Assembly: GCF_921293095.1 (NCBI RefSeq)
Contig: NC_060246.1
Location: 91,447,030 to 91,511,029 of the forward strand
Source of the DNA: Ischnura elegans
Lineage: Eukaryota > Arthropoda > Insecta > Odonata > Coenagrionidae
Reading direction: 5' to 3'
DNA length: 64,000 nucleotides
Of the stretch, positions 22,750 through 31,429 are shown piece by piece; the first letter of the stretch is position 1, and every line of letters begins with the position of its first letter. The translations under genes and the position numbers were made by a program. The notes below the pieces were generated by a model, which was not told the DNA's origin, did no database searches, and worked only from the letters and a program-made list of their open reading frames with translations.

Positions 22750-23040
22750 AAGTCTCGTGTGTGTAATCATGGGTAGGGTAGGGGTGGGTCGCGAAAATGG
22801 AAAAAATTAAAAGGTGGGTCGCTAGACATAAAGGGATGGGGACCACTGCTCTAGGCTATTGAGTGAAAGCTATGGGCCATGGGACGATGTCAGAGTTGGA
22901 CATCGAAACGTCGGCAGTAATGCAATTCCTAACCCGGTGGCGATCCAGAGTACTTCAGTTCACGCATTCACGCATTTCAGTTGTGATTTTCTTTGACTGG
23001 GGAAAGCACGAATATTAAAAGAGGATCGTCATGTCGTCCT
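22750..23040 (+). repeat. Direct repeat A: hAT right end plus 'CGAAACGTCGGC' module
   Basis: About 290 bp here match 23845-24140 closely: GTGGGTCGCGAAAATGGAAA, GGGGACCACTGCTCTAGGC, GACATCGAAACGTCGGCA, CCCGGTGGCGATCCAGAG, TTCTTTGACTGGGGAAA. The copy begins inside the hAT MITE that is complete at 23593-23939, and it retains the same junction TGCTCTAGGC. Duplication must therefore have followed that insertion, or both derive from a larger repeat. It ends where the LINE-like fragment begins. Confidence 0.8.
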
Positions 23041-23043
23041 CTT

Positions 23044-23402
23044 AAAGTCCTCTCGAGGTGCTACAGAAGAATGATGAAAATCAAATGGATCGACCGAGTT
23101 AGTAACGAGGAAGTCCTAAGAATTGTAGGAGAGAAGAGAAGCCTCATGAAAACCTTAATAAGAAGACGGAACAACCTTATAGGCCACATCTTGAGACATA
23201 ATGGCCTGATGAAGACAATCGGCGAAGGACAAGTGGAAGGCAAGAATGGAAAAGGAAGACCCCGAAAAAAATATATGGAACAAGTAATGAGAGATGTGAA
23301 AGAGAAGAAATACGTAGGAGTGAAAAGATTAGCTGATAGGAGAACTGAGTGGAGAGCTGCATCAAACCAATCCTAGGATTGTTGACCAGTGATGATGATG
23401 AG
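23044..23402 (+). mobile_element. RTE/jockey-like LINE, 5'-truncated 3' end
   Basis: An open frame up to the stop at 23374-23376 encodes the C-terminal tail of a non-LTR retrotransposon polyprotein, downstream of the reverse transcriptase domain. The recognisable pattern is CYRRMMKIKWIDRVSNEEVL, GEKRSLMKTLIRRRNNLIGH, LRHNGLMKTIGEGQVEGK, GRPRKKYMEQV, ADRRTEWR. The 3' end is followed by GTGATGATGATGAGATTGATG, a short-repeat tail typical of RTE-type elements rather than poly(A). The 5' end is cut abruptly at about 23044 against direct repeat A. Non-functional fragment. Confidence 0.8.
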
Positions 23403-23479
23403 ATTGATGTAATTTTATCATATTTATCCTGCGTGTGACGTCGTCCATAATATCATCCAGTCATAATTTCATCTATGAT

Positions 23480-23592
23480 TTGGTGCTTTCCCGGCGAATA
23501 GATTCCGTGAAAATTTCTCGGGAGAACCACCGGATCAGGAACTGCATTATTGCCGTCGTTTCGATGCCCGACTCGGCCATAGTCCTCTAGGC
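23480..23592 (-). repeat. Inverted copy of the 'CGAAACGTCGGC' module
   Basis: Read on the minus strand this gives GGCATCGAAACGACGGCAAT, then AATGCAGTTCCTGATCCGGTGG. This parallels the modules at about 22890-22950 and 23990-24050. With the plus-strand copy to its right it forms an inverted pair around the hAT MITE at 23593-23939. It is more diverged than the two direct copies. Confidence 0.6.
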
Positions 23593-23939
23593 CAGCGTTT
23601 CCCAACCAGTGGGTCGCGGGCGGAATTTAAGTGGGTCGCGGCGTGGCTCTGGAAAATGTACCAAATTTAAATGATTCACCAGATAATTTTAATTTTATGT
23701 AGGTATGTGTCATTTTTGTTATTTTTTAACAAACAAATCTTGGTGCAATGCTTGCCTATTACATTGAAACGAAAGCAATAGCGTATATAAATTAATATAA
23801 ATACCAATTAAGTGTACAAAATGCATACATACGTATTTTTATGTGTGTGTGTGCGTAATCATGGGTGGGGTAGGGGTGGGTCGCGAAAATGGAAAAATTA
23901 AAAGGTGGGTCGCAAGACATAAAGGTTTGGGGACCACTG
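23593..23939 (+). mobile_element. hAT MITE with perfect 8-bp target-site duplication
   Basis: The left end CAGCGTTTCCCAACC and right end GGTTTGGGGACCACTG are typical hAT termini. CTCTAGGC flanks both sides (23585-23592 and 23940-23947) as a perfect 8-bp duplication. Internal GTGGGTCGCGG / GGTGGGTCGC sequences are also inverted-repeat related to vertebrate- and insect-type hAT MITEs. No coding capacity. A 5'-truncated second right end sits in direct repeat A. Confidence 0.9.
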
Positions 23940-24140
23940 CTCTAGGCTATTGAGTGAAAGCAATCGTCCATGGGCCATGGGACGATGTCAGAGTTGGACA
24001 TCGAAACGTCGGCAGAAATGCAGTTCCTAACCCGGTGGCGATCCAGAGTACTTCAGTTCACGCATTCACGCATTTCAGTTGTGATTTTCTTTGACTGGGG
24101 AAAACACGGATATTAAAAGAGGATCCTCATGTCGTCCTCT
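23845..24140 (+). repeat. Direct repeat B: hAT right end plus 'CGAAACGTCGGC' module
   Basis: Partner of direct repeat A (22750-23040), with only scattered differences. It overlaps the right part of the complete hAT MITE and runs through GACATCGAAACGTCGGCAG to GAGGATCCTCATGTCGTCCT. The phrase around CGAAACGTCGGC is common in Penelope-like and LINE-type repeats of arthropods, so the unit is probably a fragment of an older retroelement. Confidence 0.8.
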
Positions 24141-24479
24141 AAATATGTTGTCACCAAGGAGGTTGTAAATATCCTGGAGGGGGCACCACTGGTTTCGAGC
24201 GTGGAGCGAAGTGTGGCAGGAATGGGGATGCTTGGGTAATATAGCCACGCCCACTTTAACAAAAACATTAAAAATCCCATAAGAGTAAATGCTAACTATT
24301 TGGTGAAATATTCGGTTGTTACGCTAAAATAAACTATCGCAAAAGAACACAGTAAACCTTTTTTTCTATCATTATGGGATGGCTTCGAGAAAATATGCCT
24401 CGAATATCTTTTCCCAAGGAAAAATTATTGTCAATCATCACGGTTCCGCTGTGCAACTAGCTTAGCCGAAAATAACATT

Positions 24480-24640
24480 TTCCAAGTGTAAAATATCCAT
24501 TCCCCTGCACTAATATCACTTTTCTTGGATTTCCTGAAGAAAATTTGTTTAAAAAATTTCGTTTTGAACTAAATTTACTTTTGCTTTCAGGGGGGGGGGG
24601 AAGCTGCCCCCTACTGGCCCCCGCTGGGTATGCCCATGAT
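24480..24640 (-). mobile_element. MITE fragment, CATGGGCGTACCCA family
   Basis: On the minus strand from 24640 the sequence reads CATGGGCATACCCAGCGGGG, then AGGGGGCAGCTTCCC and a G/C run. This parallels the complete element at 43840-44081. The element abuts R1 copy 2 at 24641 and appears to have interrupted or replaced its far end. Its other terminus is not identified. Confidence 0.55.
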
Positions 24641-24860
24641 GATGTGATCTGTCAAATTCGTTATTTTTCAATGCTTTTTCTCGCAATGACAAACTTGGTT
24701 CTTCAAAATATTGGATGAAAGAGGATCGCGTTACACTCACCACAGCGCCGCGGACATTTTTGAAAACAGATTAAAATGCGTCCGCAGTGGCAACAGAAAT
24801 CAGCCTTCTATGGGATGAAATTGGGCCTCCTCTATGCAGACCCCTTGAGAAAATATTGCG
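24641..24860 (-). repeat. Foldback repeat family 'R1', copy 2 (inverted, truncated)
   Basis: On the minus strand this gives TCTGCATAGAGGAGGCCCAA, TTTCTGTTGCCACTGCGG, ACGCATTTTAATCTGTTTTC and TTGACAGATCACATCATC, matching copies 1, 3 and 4. The right half is missing because the copy meets a MITE end at 24640. Confidence 0.7.
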
Positions 24861-25640
24861 TAAACCATCATTCTCTATATCACCCTGTCATTTAAGGCTT
24901 CCTAATCGTTGTCGTACTTTGATTGGCTGCTGCTTATTCCACGTAAGTGTCCAATGATGGTAAGCTGGAACAAAACAATGGAACAAAATGATGGAAATAG
25001 GGACTATGATGACATCTGAAAATGATCACATCCGAGAGCCATAATTTGTGCCGTCATTTGCGGCATCCCTGAACTAGTACATGAATATTGGTCCCGTCAT
25101 TCTGGCTTACTTAAGCGTGGATAGAGATTTTAAGAGGCATTAATTGAACAATTCAAAACTGCACAAATAATTGGCAAAGAGCTCTGGGCCATTAAAAAAA
25201 TAACCCGCAAATGATGTCATTGAAAATAATAAAATTCAGCTATATACATACTCTATGGAGAACAATGGGAGAATAAGGGTAAAATAATATAATGCAATAC
25301 AATTAGATAGCCAACAACGTCATCAAATTTTAATGCATCCCAAAGTACATCCAAGGAAATATAATTTGGTATTTGACAAGCCATGGTGACATTGTGACGA
25401 TGCCTTTCGTGAAATGCATCGTAATATGTAAAACAATATGGCCATGCAGGAAAAAATCACATTTACACACAAATTAAAAAATCAGCAAAATGAAAGCGTT
25501 CGAATAATATTTTTTGAGCTAGTAGAGTTCATCATGAAAGATTACTGCTCTTACAAAATTTTTTAATGCCATGGTATGATCAGGGTGCGTGGCAACTAAA
25601 ATTTTTTATTTTACAAAGAGTATAATTTCGAACTTGATCA
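24861..25640. other. Intergenic DNA, no feature recognised
   Basis: AT-rich unique-looking sequence between R1 copy 2 and the inverted DUF4485-gene fragments. No exon, RNA gene or repeat is recognised. Confidence 0.45.
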
Positions 25641-25679
25641 CCTATTGTTACATGATGACAGTGAAACTATGAAGGGCTG

Positions 25680-25848
25680 CAGAGACTGTCGAACCCAAAT
25701 GCTCTACTCCAAAGTGTACGGATGCCACTTCGCAGCGATCTGGATGACATCACGCGCGAGATAAATATGTTAAAATTAGAACTATCTCAATTAGATCAAT
25801 ATGATGGAATGGATATCAAAAAAGATATTCACTCTGGTCAACCTGTGA
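25680..25848 (+). pseudogene. Inverted copy of the DUF4485-gene 3' coding end
   Basis: The reverse complement of 26665-26833 with few differences; from 25722 to 25848 the arms pair without an indel. It encodes MPLRSDLDDITREINM then continues LKLELSQLDQYDGMDIKKDI. The main copy has TAA (26741-26743) at the position of the TTA leucine codon here. Upstream of about 25680 similarity fades quickly. It is joined directly to the inverted middle fragment at about 25868, out of frame with it, so this is a rearranged fragment rather than an exon. Confidence 0.75.
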
Positions 25849-25867
25849 GACAACGGCCACGACCGAC

Positions 25868-26629
25868 GACAAAAACCGTCTTCCCATGTCGGATGAAAAG
25901 CAAAGAGAAGTACACGACCATAGAAGGGGTAATTCCAACGTTCGCCCAGATGCCGAAGGTGAGGTAATAAATTCAATCTATTCCAAACCCGTGAACAGTG
26001 GAACATTTAATCATTCTGACGTGCCAACTGAAAAGAAAATAAAAGGCAGGTATGAGGGTAATTTTCGCAAAAGTGCGAACGACAAAGAAAAAGATATATT
26101 GTTACAGGCAAAAAGCCGAGACGAGGTAACAGATTACATTAATAATCGTGTCAGCGCTGAATATGAGGTGGTAAATTCTCAGCATTCCCCGCCAAAAAAT
26201 CCTGGCGCTACAAATCATTCTTGCGTGACAACCGAACGGAAGACAGAAACTTTGGATGAAGGAAAGGCTCACAAAAATGGGAACCTTATGGGAGATGTCG
26301 CAAATGAATACATTTACTACGGCAATTATCTTCCTTTTGAGAGTAAAATAATTGGAAGGAAAAATCCAAATGCCGCCGAGAATCATTCCTTTCATGGGAA
26401 CGGAAACGGTATCAATGCACACCACTTCTCACCAGAGCAAATTCATGACCTGGAATATTCTGTTATGCCGCCTAAGAAACAAATATTTTGCCATAACATT
26501 AAAACGGGATGCAATGACGCTTTTGGCCATGGAGAAGGTGATTCGTTAAAACAAATGTATATCCCATCAGAACGCGTTGACGCCAAAAACTACCCTTTTA
26601 TGTTGGCTGAAGGCGATAGAAAAAAGGCG
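25868..26629 (+). pseudogene. Inverted partial copy of the DUF4485-gene coding middle
   Basis: These 762 bp are the reverse complement of 28872-29632 (761 bp). By eye only a handful of differences exist: one extra G, one Asn/Ser change, and mismatches at the right edge. The open frame runs 25886-26722 through SDEKQREVHDHRRGNSNVRP to YPFMLAEGDRKKA, and passes intact through the place where the main copy is frameshifted (GAGGTGGTAAATT versus GAGGTGTAAATT). It carries no start region, DUF4485 domain or natural end, so it is a fragment. It sits in the loop between the two inverted 3'-end arms. Confidence 0.85.
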
Positions 26630-26664
26630 ATAGATAGGTGTCATAATCACAGGTTTTTGTACAA

Positions 26665-26833
26665 TCACAGGTTGACAAGAGTGAATATCTTTTTTGATAT
26701 CCATTCCATCATATTGATCTAATTGAGATAGTTCTAATTTTTACATATTTATCTCGCGCGTGATGTCATCCAGTTCGCTGCGAAGTGGCATCCATACACT
26801 TTGGAGTGGAACATTTGGGTTGGATATTTTCTG
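26665..26833 (-). repeat. Right arm of inverted 3'-end duplication
   Basis: The reverse complement of 25680-25848, symmetric with no indel over at least 25722-25848. The arms enclose an 816-bp loop that itself holds the inverted middle fragment, giving nested inverted structures. Confidence 0.8.
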
Positions 26834-27186
26834 CATCCCTTCATTGTATGCCCATATCATAGATTTCCTCTTCTTCTCGAGAATTTTCAAATCGCGTTCC
26901 ATTTCTTCGTACTCTTGCAGATAGGCAGCCATATCTGCTCTACCTCTCCGCCGTCTTCCTCGCGGCTGAGTTTCATCAGCTACCATTCCTCCCAGATATC
27001 CAGTTCTGCGTTGGTAATGGTTCGTTTCCTCCATGGATGTTTTGTTGTGTTTACAGCAATCGGTGCGGGAATGAGGTGTTCTTTCTCTTCCTTCCCATGC
27101 ATCGCCGTAATCCCTACTAGTCATCTGCGATGAAAAAGGAAGCGTTCGTTATGCATAATGTTTAGTTGATATCAAAAGTGGTCAGT

Positions 27187-27300
27187 GGCTTAACCAGGGG
27201 GGCACAGGGGGACACGCACCCCCTAAGACAATTCATTTAATCAGAAAAGTATTAACATATAAAACAAATTTATTCTATTCCACCAATACCTAGCGATCGA
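27187..27300 (+). mobile_element. MITE-like left end inside the DUF4485-gene intron
   Basis: AGTGGCTTAACCAGGGGGGC followed by ACACGCACCCCC resembles the AGTGGCGTAGCC...GGGGGG style of hAT MITE left ends. It lies just downstream of the exon 2 acceptor within the intron (27125-28103). A candidate right end with C-runs around 27640 is unconvincing. Confidence 0.3.
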
Positions 27301-28568
27301 TCAATGGATTGTTCTTCCTCATAGGAAAATCCAATAGGATCGCTAGAACATTAATTGCTCATGCTTGGTTTCTCTAATAGTAGGGCCCCCTTCCGTTCTC
27401 CTTTTTCCTTCCCTTCCTTCTCCTCCCCGGGTGTCTGGGTGAATAAGCTACTGGCTCGGTTCCTCGTTGTATCCTTCGAAGGGTTCACCTAGAACCCTCA
27501 AACTCTTTGTACTCCACCAATATGTTTTAGCCTAGCAACATCCCGACGACCGATTAATTGTTTAATTTTAATCGTCAAAGTAGCATAAAATGCGATTACT
27601 AGAGATAAAAGTCTTCATATATTCCCCAGAGGAAAGTTGAACCCCCTCATAACTCCTCAGTTCGTACCCCCGAATCTTATCGTTTTCTTCTTTTAATGTG
27701 CTTATAGAATTAAGTTTTGAATAGGGTCATTCACATGTTTTTGTGATCTATTTTCTTTTTCGTGGAGTATTCACACAAATATTGAAAATTTAATAAATGA
27801 ATAATAGTTATTCATGACCAATGATTAGAAGAAGGTTAAGACATACGAAAGACTCATGGAAGTGGATTTAATTGTTCGTGAGATTCACAAAAATGCTTAT
27901 CCCAAACGAAAGAAACAGCATGAAAAAATAGCCTAGTTAGCCTATGATATCCACCGCGGCATCTAGATTTTCACCGTTTCAATATCGGCCTCAAGAACAG
28001 AAATCGATTCCCGCTCTTGTGCATATTTAGTGTGTAACTCAGAGGAAACTAACCCTTTACCCTCTGCAAAGGTATTTTAATATAATATGAATTATGTACT
28101 TACATTTTGGGATGAATGCATTTGGTAGTTAGAGTGACAGGAAAACTTGCATCCAGGTGAAGTCTGGCCGAAGTATTGGCGGGAAGGGGTCGTCTGTTGC
28201 GGGTGGAGATCTTTATGCTCCTGTCGCATCATTTCGTTGATGATTATCCTTGTCAACCTGTGTAGTAGGGCCTTTCTTATTATTAGGGTGTCGGGATGTT
28301 CCCACAGCCATTCGTTTTCTGGCTCCTCCCTCACATCCTCGTAAACGCTTTCCAGGAGTATCTCAACTTCCTCAATCGCCTCGCCTCTCCAAGCCCGGTC
28401 CACTAGCTCCAGGAGATAATCCAGTGGCATTTCTGAGATTCCCAGATTTTATGCGGGTCGCCTCGGTGGTGGTGGATCAGTTGCAAACCTTACACCAGGT
28501 ATCGTACCTTCCCGTTGTTCTCGTTCTTCTGTGGGTCCATGTTGGCATGGATACCTGAAGTCATATTC

Positions 28569-28967
28569 AGCTTTGAAGCGATTATTCTTCGCGTCCAATC
28601 CGTGGGTACAGAATTTCATCTGCTCAGCTGGCTCATAATGATCGTGGAAGGCTACACGTTGTTGCGTTGGAACGTAGCGTTCGTTTATAACGACACCTTC
28701 GTTTTGAAGATGAGGGTTTTTGCGATCCATTCTGTGGGTCCTATATTCCATCCGCTCAGCCGGCTCAAGAGAATGGTAGGATGCTCTGGTTTTTTGTGAT
28801 GGAATGAAGTTTTTATTTATATAATCACCTTCGGTATGTTGACATGGGTTTTCGCGGTCCATTCTATTAACCGCTTTCTTTCTATCGCCTTCAGCCAACA
28901 TAAAAGGGTAGTTTTTGGCGTCAACGCGTTCTGATGGGATATACATTTGTTTTAACGAATCACCTTC
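28569..28967 (-). repeat. About 44-residue tandem protein repeats in the DUF4485 gene
   Basis: Three consecutive units share the pattern EG(D/V)-x-I-x3-(Y/F)(I/V)P(S/T), then a Tyr/His-rich segment, then (A/E)PAE-x-M, THRMDRKNP or a variant. Examples are INKNFIPSQ / INERYVPTQ and LEPAERMEYR / YEPAEQMKFC. Further degenerate units occur upstream, up to about 29560. Nucleotide similarity is weak, so the repeat has aged under protein-level constraint. Confidence 0.7.
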
Positions 28968-30360
28968 TCCATGGCCAAAAGCGTCATTGCATCCCGTTTT
29001 AATGTTATGGCAAAATATTTGTTTCTTAGGCGGCATAACAGAATATTCCAGGTCATGAATTTGCTCTGGTGAGAAGTGGTGTGCATTGATACCGTTTCCG
29101 TTCCCATGAAAGGAATGATTCTCGGCGGCATTTGGATTTTTCCTTCCAATTATTTTACTCTCAAAAGGAAGATAATTGCCGTAGTAAATGTATTCATTTG
29201 CGACATCTCCCATAAGGTTCCCATTTTTGTGAGCCTTTCCTTCATCCAAAGTTTCTGTCTTCCGTTCGGTTGTCACGCAAGAATGATTTGTAGCGCCAGG
29301 ATTTTTTGGCGGGGAATGCTGAGAATTTACACCTCATATTCAGCGCTGACACGACTATTAATGTAATCTGTTACCTCGTCTCGGCTTTTTGCCTGTAACA
29401 ATATATCTTTTTCTTTGTCGTTCGCACTTTTGCGAAAATTACCCTCATACCTGCCTTTTATTTTCTTTTCAGTTGGCACGTCAGAATGATTAAATGTTCC
29501 ACTGTTCACGGGTTTGGAATAGATTGAATTTATTACCTCACCTTCGGCATCTGGGCGAACGTTGGAATTACCCCTTCTATGGTCGTGTACTTCTCTTTGC
29601 TTTTCATCCGACATGGGAAGACGGTTTTTGTCACCATGCGAGCTTTCACTTGCGAGGACAGTAGTTTTTGTCACTGGATGGTCTGGAATACGTTCTCCGT
29701 TGGCCGAATTTGCACCATCACCTTCCGCTTCGTTGTGTTCTGAGCGCAAAGCGTCGGTCAGGTCTTCTTCAACGACTTCCGCGGCCAGCAAATTCTCCTC
29801 GGTGTCGTCGAAGTATATTTTCGAACACGGAGGCATTGGCTCCCCTGGCATTGGGGGATTCGTGAGCTTGTATATCCCCGTGAGAGTTCCGGATGCCATG
29901 TCATTGAGGAGAACGGACAGGTGGATGTTTCGCCTCTCCTTTTCGTCCAGGGTCTTGGGAGTCACTCCGACCAGATAACTCAACCATTTTTCGGCCTGGT
30001 GTCGAAGCTCGTTGGGAATTTTAATCAAGTTCGGTTGAATGTGCTCCAAGTGGACGATATACTCTTTATCCAGCCTCTCCTCCAGGATGTTGCCCATCAC
30101 ACTTCCAGAGGTGCTCGATGCACATCTCTTTAAAATCCGTTCCATGATGTACGTGGCGGAAAATATAGATGGCGAGATCTCCTGTTTGGTATCAACTCCA
30201 AATCCACTGAATGGAATCGATTATGAGATTCAACTGCAGGATATGAATGGAATCTCGTATTTGCACGAGTATTTTTCGAACTCTGCTGGCCGAAGACGGA
30301 ACTCCGCCGGCTGTTGCTGACTGCAAACGCCTGCGAGATGACTATTTTCTTCCTCTGCAA

Positions 30361-31429
30361 CTCAAGTGATTGATGTATTACTCACTGTAGCTGTTTTATA
30401 CTGTAAACAGTGCGTTTAAACTTCGTTTATAACACCACAATATGCTATCGCATCTGCTCTCTATCGCTTGGAAAATCCAATTGATAAAATGTCACCGTAC
30501 GGCTACGTTTTCTGGTTGCCAAGGTAAACGAAAGTATTGTTGCCGCGCCAGATATGCCGTCTGCCGGCCTGCGGTAGAATATGCGCTAAGTTCTATTCCC
30601 TATGCTTAATTCCATTGTTATGAGCCGAGCTCTGTCCACGTAGAGGAGGGTGGATGAAATATTTGTTTGTTTTAAGGATTATCATGTTGTGTGTGTGGTA
30701 AATACCATTAAAGATCACCATATTTTTACGTCGGATACTGATTTTGAAGAATGTTGCGCAGTGTCCAATGTTATTTTTATTTAGGTAATTATGGAATTAA
30801 TGAGCTGAAATGTCTCTCTATCTTTACGATTATACGAGAAATCGTTTTTGATGACAATATAAGTAATGAAAATAATATTTTACGTCACCGTGTATTTATT
30901 TAACGTCTAAAGGTATTAGGTGATTCGCCAAAAGCCGCACGTATTTATTATATAATGTGCCGGTGTTTCTCCTGGTTGAATAGTTCATTTATATTTTGCC
31001 AACTTCCATCATGCTTTTAAAGTTTGATGTCCACAGTGTAGCCGGAGATCCCGGCACATCTTCTGGCCAGTCTTTGAGTTTGTCGCGGAAACATATGCTG
31101 GAATAGGGCTTACGGAATTATGAATCAAACTCCACTTCCTGTTTGAAGATGGGTTGTTAAAAATTACATTTAATCAAAAACATTCATGTCAGAGTTAGTA
31201 AGAAATGGTTCACTGCAATATTATTATGTCTTCTGTGGAATCTCTACACTGCTAATATGTGAAAAATTCTTTTCTTGGACCTTATCATACACTGTTAAAT
31301 AAAACGTTGCCTTTTTAGTTATAAAGCCCCGTGATTGTTTTAAACGGATCTTGATGAATGAGAGCGAAAATACTTTCAAACCGATGGGAGATTCTAGCGG
31401 TGATGAAAGAATGCTGAGGTGAACTTAGA
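30361..31429. other. Intergenic DNA upstream of the DUF4485 gene
   Basis: No feature recognised apart from possible promoter sequence for the minus-strand gene close to 30150-30600, for which I see no diagnostic motif. Confidence 0.35.

Larger units (their letters stand above)
26741..30145 (-). pseudogene. DUF4485-domain gene (CEP112-like N-terminus), two exons, disrupted frame
   Basis: Starting at ATG 30145, residues about 24-114 show the DUF4485 pattern: LDKEYIVHLEHIQPNLIKIP, an R-x5-W-x2-L segment, ERRNIHLSVLLNDMASGTLTG, PPMPGEP and IYFDD. This domain is otherwise known at the N-terminus of centrosomal CEP112. A hydrophilic region with imperfect 44-residue repeats follows (clean units at 28967-28569). 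Exon 1 ends at 28104 (donor GTAAGT), the intron is 28103-27125, and exon 2 starts at 27124 after TTTTTCATCGCAG; the splice is phase 0. Lesions: a 1-nt deletion near 29330-29333 giving TAA at 29327, an in-frame TAA at 28449-28451, and TAA at 26741-26743 where the inverted copy has TTA. A cryptic 61-nt intron around the second stop is possible but shifts frame. It is either a young pseudogene or a gene with assembly errors. Confidence 0.65.
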
